Both the position numbers and the translations under genes were made by a program. Below the pieces are notes generated by a model. That model did no database searches. It had not been told where the DNA came from and was given only the letters and a program-made list of their open reading frames with translations. Below are positions 21,604 to 33,000 of a stretch of DNA of 64,000 nucleotides, in pieces; positions within the stretch are counted from its first letter, which is position 1, and each line of letters starts with the position of its first letter. Origin of the DNA: Thelonectria olida (taxonomy: Eukaryota > Ascomycota > Sordariomycetes > Hypocreales > Nectriaceae); contig JAGPYM010000009.1 in the NCBI GenBank assembly GCA_020736575.1, forward strand, positions 992,001 through 1,056,000, given 5' to 3'.

Positions 21604-22751
21604 ATGAAGGGTACTATCCTCTCCTCCGTTATCTCGGCCAGCGCCGTTGCTGCGCAGCTCAGCATCGCTCCCGAGCTGTTCCAAGCTGCCGCCGTCAACA
21701 TCAACGACCCCGAATACACCACCTGCTCAGTTGTCGCCGACTACGTTGGCGAATGTGTTACCGCCATCGGTGGCACTGATGCCTTGGCTACTGCTGATCC
21801 CACCGCCCTCCTGTCTTGCGCCTGCTGTGTTTCCGCTACGCCCGTCTACCCTCTTTACTCTGCCTGCTCGTCGTACCTGTCCGACGAAGGCGGTGCCACT
21901 TACAGAGATTCTTACTCTGGTGAGCAAACCAGTTACCTATTACACTGCCACGAGCTTCTAAGCTAACATGTCGACCTCTCTCAGCCTACAGTGTGCTATA
22001 CAGTGCTTGCGATGCTGCTGCTCTCTGCACTGAGGGCTCCGACAACACCGCCGCGGTGACCGCAACTGCAACTTCTGAGAGTGAAAGTGAGAGTGAGAGC
22101 GAGACCGCCTCCGGCACCATCACCAGCGCTGCTACCCAGACCTATGCTACTGCTTGCGAGGACATGGTTGGTATCTTCGCCTCTTGCTCTAACAAGATCG
22201 ACGACTTCACTGAGCTTCCCTTCAAGGAGCAGGCTTCATGCTACTGGTAAGTCGCAAAGCGCATTTGCCCTGAGTTCAAGATTTGCGAGACTAACATGGA
22301 ATCTCCAGCTGCCGAACTCGGGGTGGTACTCTGAGCTGGACCGATGCCATGGACAAGTATGCCAAGACTTGTGCCTCGTGGGCTAAAACTGGCGAGCCCG
22401 AGACTGCCTACTCCGGTATGATTTTTTCTCTCTTTCATCGGAAACATGAATGGCTTCACTGACACACCCCCCACAGTCGCCCAGACTTTCGCTAGCTTCT
22501 GCGACCGCTTCAGCGACGTTTGTGAGTCGGGCACCGTCGCCGCCAACTCCGCGAGCGCCACCGACAGCAGCGCCGAGACCACCGCCGACTCGACCAAGAC
22601 TGGCAACCCCAACACCGAGCCCGTCACCGTCACCATCCCCGCCAGTGAGACCGCCACCTCTGCCGACAGCGACGGCGCTGCCGGCTCTCTACGCGTTGGC
22701 GTTTGCGGCACCCTCCTCGCCGCCGCCCTCGCCGTGGCTATGGTGCTGTAA
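21604..22751 (+). CDS. Secreted two-module 8-cysteine protein, probable GPI anchor
   Basis: Four exons (21604-21919, 21985-22246, 22309-22415, 22477-22751) give 319 residues. A short signal peptide (MKGTILSSVISASAVAAQ) opens the protein. Two modules follow, each with eight Cys in the order C-x9-C-x17/20-CxCC-x12/19-C-x22/25-C-x5/6-C. A Ser/Glu linker (SESESESESE) separates them. After module 2 come a Ser/Thr-rich stalk and a hydrophobic C-terminus (GVCGTLLAAALAVAMVL), preceded by small residues suited to GPI attachment. Introns 1 and 3 lie at equivalent places, 8 residues before the seventh Cys, both in phase 1, which supports tandem duplication of one ancestral module. The spacing does not match CFEM or hydrophobin patterns. 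Function unknown; a cell-wall or effector-like surface role is inference. Confidence 0.85.
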
Positions 22752-23045
22752 GCGTGTTAGTGGCATGGAGTTGTACCATCCTTGGATGTCGGAACGCGAT
22801 TTTGGTTCTTTCGGATAATGATCTCGGACATTATGCCTTGTTAATGATAGGTTGGGATGCTTAATGAAGTCATTCTTGTTTGGAAACAAGCGGACTGGGC
22901 ACATATATGGCCAGTTTTTTGGGGGCGTATTATAGGGAAACCAACCCGTACATAGAAATACACATGATATCCCAGAACCCGAGACGTCTTTTGTGGCAGC
23001 CGCAATCGTTTGGTATCAAGGATTCTTTGTCTTCTCTTGGGCACT

Positions 23046-24419
23046 CTATTCTACTGTCAAGTCTACGCCAACGCCCTTCAATGCCCCGGCCGCCCATTCT
23101 GGATAATCTGCCTTGTCAGGATACAACCCCGCAAAGAACTGCCGCACGTATGCCGGGAACCGATCCTCAATGATAGATTCGCGAATCTCGCGCATGAGAT
23201 TGAGCTGGTACCAGACGTTGTGAATGGTCAACAGATGCGCTGCTACCGTCTCCTTGCTAGTGTTGTGGTGCACAAAGGCTCGGCTTATGCCCATGCCTCC
23301 CTCGGCCTTAGACCTGCAGCACATGCAGCCACAGCCGTCCTCAATGGGGCCGAAGTCGTCAGCGTGCTTCTTGTTGCGGATGTTGAGCATGCCCGTCTTG
23401 GTAATGGCGTTGCCGAAGCGCGCGGTGCGGGTGGGCCACACGCAGTCAAACATGTCGGCGCCGAGTGCGACGCTGACGACGAGGTCTTCGGGATACCCAA
23501 TGCCCATCACGTAGCGAGGTTTGAGGTCCGGAAGGAGCGTCGTGCACGCCTCGACGACTCGGCAGTAGTCGACCTTGGCCTCTCCGCCGCTGAGTCCGCC
23601 GATGGCAATTCCAGGGGTGTCGCGTGCGAGCATCTCAGTGCAGCACTCTCGCCGCATGTCCAGGTCCAGACCGCCCTGGATGATGCAAAAGAGGTTTTGG
23701 CGATCTGGGTTCTTGTGCGCCGCAATGCACCTATCGAGCCACCGGACGCTGCGCTCCATGGCTTCGCGCATGCGGGCTTTGTCAGGCGAGGTGGTGACGA
23801 GTACGTCGTCGAGCTGCATCATGATATCGCTGCCAATGCTGTTTTGCAGTGACATGGAATGCTCAGGAGTGAGCAGCATTGGGGAGCCGTCATGAGGACT
23901 CAAGAACTCGACGCCTTCTTCGGTGATAGTAGCGAGCTTGAGTAGACTGACCATCTGGAAACTGGAAACATACGTTAACCAACCGACTCCCCAGTGTCTG
24001 TAGGGATGGGCACCTTTACCCTCCGCTATCTGTTAGAATATTGTGATCCCATCCTTGCAACTTGTGGGCTCCTCCAATCGCATCCAGCACTTCTTGTCCT
24101 GGTTTTAGCCCGAGATGATAGGTGTTGTTTAGACACAACCGACAACCAGTCTCCTCCAACTGCTCAGGAGTAAGACCTTTTAGAGAAGCTTGGGTTGCCA
24201 CGGGCATAAACATGGGGAGTTGGACAGGTCCATGAGGGAGAGTCAATATGGACGCGCGAGCTCTTGTTGTCTATCTTGGAAGAATACATGTCAGATATAG
24301 CTCATAGTGAAATAATGAGTAGTGTTGAAAGGGAGCACAAGAGTAAGACTCACAGAGCATTTAGCAACAAGCTCAAAGGTCAGCGCTGGAGCCGAGTATA
24401 TATTTGAAGAAGCCGCCAT
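23046..24419 (-). CDS. QTRT1: Queuine tRNA-ribosyltransferase catalytic subunit (eukaryotic TGT)
   Basis: Three exons on the minus strand (24419-24354, 24270-24020, 23961-23046) encode 410 residues, close to the roughly 400 of animal QTRT1. The enzyme swaps guanine-34 for queuine in GUN-anticodon tRNAs, working with a QTRT2 partner. Visible motifs: [42 protein letters not shown] with the substrate-binding Asp, [33 protein letters not shown] with the catalytic Asp, and the zinc ligands CGCMCC plus a downstream His. Introns are 83 and 58 bp. Another in-frame ATG lies 18 bp upstream at 24437; I prefer 24419 because MAASSN fits the family length. The gene sits head-to-head with the mitoribosomal gene. 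Confidence 0.94.
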
Positions 24420-24437
24420 CCTCCGGACTACCTGCAT

Positions 24438-24780
24438 TTCCGAGTTCTAGAAATGAAACAAAAGGGAAACTCCGTTCGACAGTCTAATATTTTGCGCAAC
24501 CTCCCGTCGTTGGCTTGAGGGATTCTTGAAGAGTCAGAAGAGCCAAGGGACGGAAAGTACGAATAGACAATTTCAGTGGGGTCTCGAGCAGGCACTATCG
24601 ATAGCCCCAGATGCCTGCTATCGCGTCGGGGCCAATTGAGCCAATAAAACTGATCGGGTCATCACCGGTAGATCCCGCTCGAGCTTCGAGCAGTGAATTT
24701 TCGTCTTCGGTTTGCAGGAAGACCTGCATCATTACGACGCCATTCGGCAATTGAGCTCTGTAACAGCTCTCCAAGTCGCC
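24438..24780. promoter_or_regulatory. Shared divergent promoter of TGT and MRP51
   Basis: About 345 bp lie between the two start codons, which point away from each other. Both transcription starts must be inside or beside this interval, so the two genes probably share control elements. A 12-base AT-and-C-rich palindromic stretch ATCGATAG is seen near 24597. No specific factor site is claimed. Confidence 0.55.
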
Positions 24781-26169
24781 ATGGGGGCCTCCAACATGTC
24801 ACCCGGAGGGGCGCTCCTCAAATCATCACGCCTGTTCTCAGTTCCCAAGCCCCTGCCAGAACCACCGTCGATTGGTCTGCTCCTCAGCTCCCACGTCTCT
24901 CCGACCATGACACGACACTACCCTCAGCACCAATCTATCACCTCCCCTCTCTCTTCCCGCGAGAAGGGTGACTGGGGGCTCAAGCGCGGCTTGCCTCTCA
25001 AGACCACGATGACCACGTCAACTCCCTTGGTCCGAGTCAAGCAGATCGACTCCATTGAGAGCGTCACCGATTTCGCATCCGCCGCCGACCACACCCTGTC
25101 CCTCGAGAAGTTCCAGGAGCTCAGGGTCGCAGTCTCCATTCCCAAGCCGAAGGACCGAGGGCAATTATACCAACAGACAAACCAACCCCCCAAATCCGTC
25201 TTCGAGGAGGACACGGACTTCACGGAGACCCGCGATGGCAAGGCTGACGTCAAGCGATGGAAGTTCAAGGGCCCTTGGTTGGCTCGGCTGTCGGAGGGAG
25301 TGTTCCTCGAGTACTTGAAGAAGCAGGTCCGCCCTAGGCGTGCAGAGTTTCGCGAAGTCCTCAAGGAGAAGCTCGCTGCCGACAAGAGTGCTCGTCTAGC
25401 TGCGGAAGCCAAGGAAAAGGGCCTTGAACCTCCAGCTGCCATTCAACCTCAGGAATTGGGCGAGGAAGAGCTCTCCGAATACGTGCGGTACCTACGACAT
25501 GATAGAGCGACCCTTTATGCCCTAGTTTCCAAGTTTCTGGACCTTGCCCCGCTGGGTCAGCCGGTTGGCATCCTTTCCACCTTCCTGAGTACGCCAGAGA
25601 ACTCTGCTGAAGAGAGCCCCTACGGAAAGACTGGACCCCCTCCAAGCCATCCCTCTGCTGGTATTAGTTACTTGAGAACGAGCTCATTCATGGAGAATCA
25701 CCCCGTCTACGGACCCCAGGAACGACACACGCCCGTTATGTCCCGAGTCTTGCACCCGAGGCAGGGTCTGGCTCCTGCCAAGCTTGGTGTTGCTGGTTTT
25801 GTTGCCGAGACACCTGATGGCGACAACGAGTTCAACACGAGGCCCAACCGCAGAGTTAACTATCACAAAAGAATGCTCACTGGCATCACACATTTGGACA
25901 CAACCACCTTCGGCGGTGCCAAGGCTTTTGTCGATCCTAACACCGCGAGCATTGATCCCAGTGGCAAGGTTATTCTGCGGCTTCGGGCCTCTTCACCCGA
26001 GTCTCAGCTCATTGCCAAGGAGTCCCAGGGCAGAGAAAAGGTCTACATTGACAAGCCAGCAGAGGCTCCCAAGAAGGAACAGAGGTCTGGGGCTGGGGCA
26101 GATGCATGGAGGATGGATTCCGTTGCCGACGAGGTTCTTGGCGACATTCCCAGAAGTCCCAATTACTAG
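24781..26169 (+). CDS. MRP51: Mitochondrial small-subunit ribosomal protein Mrp51 family
   Basis: A single exon of 462 residues. The open frame extends upstream to a TTG, but the first ATG in frame is at 24781. The Mrp51 signature is visible near the N-terminus: LLKSSRLFSVPKPLP, then GDWGLKRGLPLKTTMTTSTP and IDSIESVTDFASAADHTLS. A middle coiled, charged helix (EYLKKQVRPRRAEFREVL) and a Pro-rich C-terminal half follow. The yeast protein belongs to the small mitochondrial ribosomal subunit and is tied to translation of particular mitochondrial mRNAs. A basic N-terminus fits mitochondrial import. It shares a short promoter with the tRNA queuosine enzyme. Confidence 0.88.
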   Translation: MGASNMSPGGALLKSSRLFSVPKPLPEPPSIGLLLSSHVSPTMTRHYPQHQSITSPLSSREKGDWGLKRGLPLKTTMTTSTPLVRVKQIDSIESVTDFASAADHTLSLEKFQELRVAVSIPKPKDRGQLYQQTNQPPKSVFEEDTDFTETRDGKADVKRWKFKGPWLARLSEGVFLEYLKKQVRPRRAEFREVLKEKLAADKSARLAAEAKEKGLEPPAAIQPQELGEEELSEYVRYLRHDRATLYALVSKFLDLAPLGQPVGILSTFLSTPENSAEESPYGKTGPPPSHPSAGISYLRTSSFMENHPVYGPQERHTPVMSRVLHPRQGLAPAKLGVAGFVAETPDGDNEFNTRPNRRVNYHKRMLTGITHLDTTTFGGAKAFVDPNTASIDPSGKVILRLRASSPESQLIAKESQGREKVYIDKPAEAPKKEQRSGAGADAWRMDSVADEVLGDIPRSPNY

Positions 26170-26654
26170 GGACAGTATGTTGCAAGCAGCAGAGACCTTG
26201 TTTGGCGCAATGAAAGATGCGTTCAAGTCGACGATGAGACTTGGCATGATGGATATTGGTAACATCTATCTTCCGTGTACTAGAACACCATGTACCAAAC
26301 TGTACAAGTAGAATTCAAAGCAAGAATTGAACCAGGGTTCGCCTGATGCCAAGTCGATGGAATAGTCTCAGCAAAACCAGCTCTACGTTTGGCCTCGAAA
26401 GTCGATGTCATAATGGAGCCAATCCTTTGATTGGTCAATGGAGGGTGCACTGAAGACCTGGGCCTTCTTGAGGTGGAGCATGGACGGCTAGTATCCCACG
26501 TGATCGGTCATGTGAGGAAAATTCGCGAGCCCTAACTGGTAGCCCCCACTACTCAACACCAAATTCCTAGACTTTGGCGCATTTTTACGAGCGATTCTTC
26601 GAACGACTCCAACATATCCCATCACCCAACGATCACCAGTCCAATACCGCCAAA
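26170..26654. promoter_or_regulatory. Spacer and promoter upstream of ribosomal protein eS17
   Basis: About 485 bp between MRP51 and the eS17 gene. A CACGTGATCGGTCATGTGAG element near 26497 contains a perfect CACGTG E-box followed by a CATGTG variant. E-boxes bound by Cbf1-like factors are common in fungal ribosomal-protein promoters; binding here is inference. Confidence 0.45.
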
Positions 26655-27223
26655 ATGGGTCGCGTTCGCACCAAGACTGTCAAGAAGTCCGCCAAGGTCA
26701 TCATTGAGCGGTACTACCCCAAGCTCACCCTCGACTTCGAGACCAACAAGCGTATCTGCGATGAGATCGCCATCATTGCTTCCAAGCGCCTCCGCAACAA
26801 GGTTAGCAACAGACCGATGCGAACGAAACCAAATTCAGAAAATTCTAGTGAGCTAATCAGAATGAAATTATAGATTGCTGGTTACACCACCCATCTTATG
26901 AAGCGTATCCAGCGTGGTCCCGTCCGCGGTATCTCCTTTAAGCTTCAGGAGGAGGAGCGTGAGCGAAAGGATCAGTACGTTCCCGAGGTTTCCGCTCTCG
27001 ACTTCACCCAGAATGAGAGCGGCCAGCTCGACGTCGACGGCGAGACCAAGGACCTCCTCAAGCACCTCGGCGTACGTCCAAACCTCGAATCCCTAGCCGA
27101 ATCGCATAAAACTAACACTACATCTTCTAGTTCGACTCCATCCCCGTCAACGTTGTCCAGGTCTCTCAGAACCAAGTGCCCGAGCGTGGCCAGCGACGAT
27201 TCGGCGACCGCCGCCGCGACTAA
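26655..27223 (+). CDS. RPS17: 40S ribosomal protein S17 (eS17)
   Basis: Three exons (26655-26801, 26874-27071, 27131-27223) encode 145 residues, the usual eS17 length. The sequence opens [20 protein letters not shown] and continues with [36 protein letters not shown] and a basic C-terminus ending RRRD. These are hallmark eS17 segments of the small ribosomal subunit head. Both introns are phase 0 with GTTAGC and GTACGT donors, of 72 and 59 bp. The gene converges on the RPAP2-like gene, whose stop codon lies about 390 bp away. Confidence 0.96.
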
Positions 27224-27614
27224 ACAAAAAACGATTTTGGGAACATGGGTGTACGGCATTTTACAGGGTTTTGCTGCTTGGCGTCTTAGGACAGTGAGTA
27301 CATAGGTCTCAAAGAAAGATCTTCAAACCCCCCAAGGTGTCGCCGATTCTCTCAGATGTCTCTGGAGATGACGCTTGATCGCCATTTACCTCTCTTCTCT
27401 GCTGCGAACGTGACCTTGTGTGTTGAACAAGGCCAGTTTGAAGCTCTTGAGAGAGTGAGCATTCTGCGCCGATACGTTTGCCCGTTGAAGCAGTTGGAGC
27501 TGTTATGATGTCCTTTTGTTTGGGTATCTGTGTCTGTTCCTTTTGTGATCCTATAAACTTTCAACCTGCCAACGCCGTATTGTCATCCATTTTCCATGTT
27601 AAGCCTAGGAGTCA
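27224..27614. other. Convergent spacer between RPS17 and the RPAP2-like gene
   Basis: About 390 bp holding the two 3' UTRs. No open frame with support is present. Confidence 0.5.
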
Positions 27615-28412
27615 TTATTCCATTGTAGTATCCGGGTCTAACTTTAGTTTGGTCTTGAAGCCCTCGACCATCAGATGCTCGTCGTGGTTATCTGGCGTAA
27701 TAATGGTCGGCGCTGGAGCCTCAACCTCTTTCTCTTTGAGAGTCACCTCGACCTTGTCTCGTTGCGCATTTGGTTCTCCGCGTTCCAATGCCAGAGCAGC
27801 AGTATCTCGTGCTGCCTGACGCTGGTCCTCGAGCTTCAAGTCGCCCAACTTGCGAGCCGTCCGGTCAGCCTCGGTTTCCGTGGACTTGTCCTCGTCCATC
27901 AGTTCGATTCTTATGTCGGGAATGCCGGCACGTTCCCAAGCGGCAGTCTCGTTTAATTGCACCTTGACATACATTGCCATGCGAGCGCATTGTTGAGAGC
28001 ACCACATCTCAAGATCTTTCCTCTTGACGATTTCGCCGTTGCCGGTAATCTTCCACTCGCCGCCGGGACCCATGTTCCTCCGTGGTTTGGGGCACAGCGT
28101 GTATCCGCAGAGCTCGTTGACGTTGCGCTCAATGATGAGGTCGTCGTAGTCGGAGGGTTGAAAGAGACGGATGTGGGCTTTGAAGTCGGCGGCATCAGAA
28201 GGCGCGGGCTGCGTAGCGCTATACTGAGGACCCCTTACGAGAGGGTATTCAGATAGGAGGATGAGGCTGTCGAGAATCTGGGCCTCGAGGTCTTTCCGGT
28301 GCTGAATAATCCTGGCGTGCTGAAGGGCGATTTCCCTTGGGTCGACGGCGGGTTGTTTCTGAGCTGGTTTCTTAAGGATGCCCTTTTGGGGCTGCTTGGG
28401 GTTGGTCACCAT
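27615..28412 (-). CDS. RTR1: RNA polymerase II CTD phosphatase, RPAP2/Rtr1 family
   Basis: One exon of 265 residues starting at the ATG at 28412; the frame stays open upstream but has no earlier ATG. The zinc-binding core is visible as NELCGYTLCPKP followed about 35 residues later by MWCSQQCARM, the C-x4-C and C-x3-C layout of the family. The N-terminus (KGILKKPAQKQ) is basic. The family acts on phosphorylated CTD of the largest Pol II subunit and helps import the polymerase into the nucleus; whether the phosphatase activity is intrinsic has been debated. The C-terminal third is charged and probably disordered. The gene is divergent from BBC1. Confidence 0.88.
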   Translation of the reverse strand: MVTNPKQPQKGILKKPAQKQPAVDPREIALQHARIIQHRKDLEAQILDSLILLSEYPLVRGPQYSATQPAPSDAADFKAHIRLFQPSDYDDLIIERNVNELCGYTLCPKPRRNMGPGGEWKITGNGEIVKRKDLEMWCSQQCARMAMYVKVQLNETAAWERAGIPDIRIELMDEDKSTETEADRTARKLGDLKLEDQRQAARDTAALALERGEPNAQRDKVEVTLKEKEVEAPAPTIITPDNHDEHLMVEGFKTKLKLDPDTTME

Positions 28413-30020
28413 GATTGATACAAGGCGAAAGCGAGCGCTTAGATCAGGCAGTGTGGTGTAAATATGTTGATTGATGAGAGGAGAAGGTGTGGTGGTTAAG
28501 GTCTGAGGATGCAGCTTCAGAAGAAATGCCCCGCCGCCACAGCTCGGCGACAGTGAACAGCCAGGGACTTCGTAGTTACAAGCAGAAAGGCAGGCAACGG
28601 CGGCGGGGCTAAAGTGCAATGGAGTGCGTAGCCAGGGCACGCCACATGCGGAAATCTACGAATAGGTGGTGTCAAGCCACATCGTCGCACACCAACCGCA
28701 TCTCATTCTCTCGGCGGGCCATCAGTTGGCTGGAGCAGTGTTTCTAGACAGCCACACGGCGCATTTAACAGCCCGGAGGTCCGAGTTGTTGAATGAAACA
28801 AAGAAGGGATCTTCGGGTGCTGGGTGAGGGACAGGCCATGATAGGACGGGGTAGATGGATGACGGACAACGCCACATCTGAAGCAATCGAACTGTCTTGC
28901 TTAGGTAGGCAGGCCTACTTGCTAGAACTTTGGAAAGCTACATCTACTAGTTCGTTACAGTAAATGCATCTATTCGCAAATCCAATGAAACAGGACAACC
29001 CTGCAAAGCCGTTATGCTGAATGCATGTGAAGCAAACCCCTACCGCATTTCTTAATGCTCGACCCTGTATTTTAAGGCGGCGGCACCTGACGTCCTTGCC
29101 CCAGGTTTGATGGAGTTTGGCGCCTGAGGACATTTCCCAATTCCGGGGCGACAGCCACAATTGCAAGGCAGCTTCAACCAACGACGACTGCGCACCTAAT
29201 GCGAAACACGTTATCGAGCGCAACATAACTAACTCGCATGGCCAATACCAATACTCATCTGATACAAACAAACGGCTCTCAAAGCTTTTGGTCACGTTGT
29301 CCTAATACCGTAATTGCTGCGCGCTCCTATCTTCTACAAACACCTCAGCTATCCGCACAACTCGAACTTGTCTTGCTTGAGTCCGGTTGCCTGCCCGAGA
29401 TCTTGTGGACCACTACCTCATCCTACCTATCCTATCCCATCCGGTAGGCACCAGCTCAGCTTTTCCTCCCGCGCTTCCCGAAGTACGGAACAATCCAGCG
29501 AATTGTGGTGTGGTGTCCTTTCTGTCTGGTCCCTCTAGTGGTCAGTAGGTACCTTGCATCTGCGAATTGCACCTATTTTAGCCGTGGGATGGAGTGACGG
29601 ATGTTGCTCAAAGCGCTGACGTCGACGCACCCACGTCTACGCTGGACGATCCGCTAAACCACCACCACAGCCTGCCTCCTTTCGCCTCCGCGATTTCTCG
29701 TCTTCCCAATTTCTTTTTGTTTGTTTTCTAATGAGAGAATCCGTTTGAAAACCACACATCTCGCTCGTCCCCTCTTGATACACCACTCCACCATCTCCGT
29801 CATCCAAACGCCTGCTCTCCCCGCCGTCTCCCGCCCTGCCTCATCCGACGGGCTGACGAAGCCCCTGTCGTGCCCCACACTCAGTCCAAGCAAGCGAGGA
29901 GCTGGTCGACCTCCTCCACCTCCAGCCAAGCCAAACGCCCGAGCAGCTTCAATCCCGCCTCGGGCAGACTTGTCCTGCAGCAAAGCTTCCCCAACGCCCA
30001 CGCGTTCTATATACTTCACC
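28413..30020. other. Divergent spacer between RTR1 and BBC1
   Basis: About 1.6 kb holding both promoters. A pyrimidine-rich stretch near 29650-29960 directly precedes the BBC1 start and may be its leader; the open frame there joins the BBC1 frame upstream but has no ATG in a suitable context. Confidence 0.45.
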
Positions 30021-33000
30021 ATGGCGGCGTTCAGGGTCAAGGCCCTCTACGACTACTCGTCGCCCCACGAGGACGACCTCAACTTTCCCACCGGCCAGAT
30101 CATCACTGTATACGACCAAGAAGACGCCGACTGGTACGGCGGGGAATACCTCGACGACGATGGCGTCAAGCACGAAGGCATCTTTCCCCGCAACTTTGTC
30201 GAAAAGTTCGAGCCTACCGCTCCCCCAAGGCCAACTCGCTCTCGCCCCAAGAAGGAGCCTGAACCAGCTCATGAAGATGTCGCTGTTCAACCCCCACCGC
30301 CTGCGCAACAACAAGCCCCTCCTGTCCCTCAGTCTGAGCCCGAGCCCGAGCCCGAGATTGAGCAGGCCGATGAACCTATCCAGAAACACGTTGTCCACGA
30401 GCCGGTAGCTCCGGCAGCTCCGGAACCCGTATCGTCGAAGCCCGCCGAGTCCGTCCATGCTCCCGCACCTCCTCCTGTCGTTCCAAGGGCAGTCGAATCC
30501 CCTGCACCCGTTCCTGCTCCTGTTGCTGCTCCCGCGGCAGCGCCCAGTCCAGCTCCAAAGCCCAAGTCTGGTCCTCCTCCCGTCTCCGAGAAGCCTAAAA
30601 GCAATTCCTTCAAGGATCGCATTGCGGCGTTTAACAAGCCTGCTGCGCCGCCAATTGCTCCTTTCAAGCCGAGTGGTCTGAGCGGGTCTGGCGGCGGTAA
30701 CTTTATACGGAAACCGTTTGTTGCACCTCCTCCCAGTCGCAATGCCTACGTGCCTGCACCTCAGCAGGCCCCTACAGCGAAGATCTACCGACGTGACGAG
30801 GATCCCGAGATCAAGGAGAGGGAGGCTGAGACCCAGGGTCAAGCAGAGCGGGCTGGCCTGGTGCCGGCCGAGTCTCAGGAGGGCGACGCTGACCAACCGA
30901 AGCCTACGAGCCTCAAAGAGCGCATTGCTCTGTTGCAGAAGCAGCAAATGGAGCAGGCTCAAAGACACGCTGACGCTGCATCCAAGAGGGAGAAGCCAAA
31001 GCGACCCCAGAAGAAACGAGAGAGTATTGGGAACGCTGAGGCTTTGGGCGAGATTGAGGGGACGTCCCCGCCACAGGCTTCGGTCTTGGAACGTCATAGC
31101 ACCGAGGAGTCGGGCGGCAGAACCTCCACTGATGAGCCTGGTCCAAACCGCGCGCCTCCTCCAGTTCGACGGAAAATGTCCAAGGGCCCCGCGGTCGAGC
31201 CGGTTCACGATGGTAATGAGGCGGATATGTCTGGGGCCGGCGATACGACCGAGGGCAATGATGACCTGACTGAGCGAGACGATAGTGATGCTGTCTCTCG
31301 ACGAGCATCCAAGGTGCCCACCCTACCCATACAGCCACAGCCGCCTGTGGCAGCTGCTCCACCTCAGCAAAAAGACGAGAGTGATGAGGAAGAACAGGAA
31401 GAGGAGGAAGATGTTGATCCTGAAGTCAAGCGCAAGGAGGAGCTCAGGGCAAGAATGGCAAAGATGAGCGGTGGCATGGGTTTCCATGGCATGTTCGGCG
31501 CGCCAATGCCTAGCGCTCCGCCACCAAAGAAGAAGAAGGCCCCCAAGGCTGAAGCTGCTGAGGAAGAAGACGTTGAGGAGGCATCTCCTTCAACTCGCGC
31601 TGCCCCACCTGTCCCAACTATGATGGCTCTTCCTGGTTTGGGTGGTCCAAGGAAGTCCGAGGAGATGAGTAGACCAGAACACGATGAGCATAGTGTTCGC
31701 GCTCCTCCACCTCCTATTCCCTCTCTACCCCCTCGTTCGGTCGAGGATGAAGAAGAGGAGGAGGATAATGCGCCCACGCCTGCGCCCACGGGTGCTCCTG
31801 CACGTAAGTGAAGCAGTTATCTCGAAATGAGTTTCGTCAACTAACTGATGAGAACTAGTCCCTACGAGAGAGGTTGCGGCTCCTCCACCAGTTCCTGGTG
31901 GTCGCCCAGCACCACCTCCTGTACCTTCTACTGAGTGTAAGAGAACAATCACCATCATGAAGGAACATCATCACTAATATCCGTACCAGCCCGACCTCCA
32001 CCTCCACCTCCCTCAGATATCAAGTCCCAGACTGAGGGGTCTGAGTCTGATGACGAGCTTGGCGACGATAGTGCCGCAGAGCATCCCCCAGCGGCTATTA
32101 GATCCCCCCCTATGCCCCCTCCTCCTGTGCAACCCCCTCACCTTCCCGCGCGATCTCCGCCCATGTCACCGAACCTGGAGGAGTTCAGCCCGATATCACC
32201 CATTGCCAATAAGCGTAATAGTCGTCCACCCCCTCCTATCCCCGGCGCACCAATTCTCCCTCCTGCTCAGAACCGGCCGCCTCCTCCACCGCCGCCAGGA
32301 GGACTCCGTCGACAATCCACGGCAGATACGCAAATACCCACTCCTTCAAGGCCGCCGCAGGCCGGCGAGGAGGAGGATGCAGAGGTCACCGAGTACGAGG
32401 GAGACTACGATACTGATATTGCTTCTTCCGTACCCCACAAGGACGCTTTAAAGGCACATGCACGAGACTCGAGTCTCGAAGATAATTCCATTCAATCCCC
32501 TGTTACAGAAGCCCCTCCTACTCTACCGCCTCCTATTCCTACGGCAGCGGTCCCTAGGGCGGTTCCCCCACCAATTCCCTCTCAACCTCCCCCCTCAGAG
32601 ACACGACGATCCGTCGACGTGCCTCGTGTGGCTCCTCCTCCTCCCCCACCTACAAATATATCCATTCCTCAACATGAGGATTATGATCCTTATAACTACT
32701 CGGGAGCTACGCCTGGAGGTTATTCGGGCCGGACCCCCAAGATCGAAGAGGAAGCTGTCTTCCCTGGATCCCCATCAATGTCAAACCCTCCTGACAGGAG
32801 AGCCCCTCCTCCCGCAGCACCCACGGGGCGTTCCCGACAATCACTTGATGTGTCGAGGCCCAGCAGACTTTCCGTAGATATGCACCGACCCTCAATGTCA
32901 ATGGAGTCCGGCTTCATTGCTAAGGATCTCGACCTGGCTGTCCAGAGCGGTTGGTGGAAGCAACCGAACCAGGTGCCTCCTGTTCTTCAAGGACGTAAGG

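Noticed and set aside
23010..23852. 280-codon plus-strand frame opposite the TGT gene
   Set aside because: Antisense to conserved catalytic exon 3; no family resemblance.
29949..31208. 419-codon minus-strand frame opposite BBC1
   Set aside because: Arg/Leu-rich reverse translation of proline-rich sense codons; the sense strand has a clear SH3 protein.
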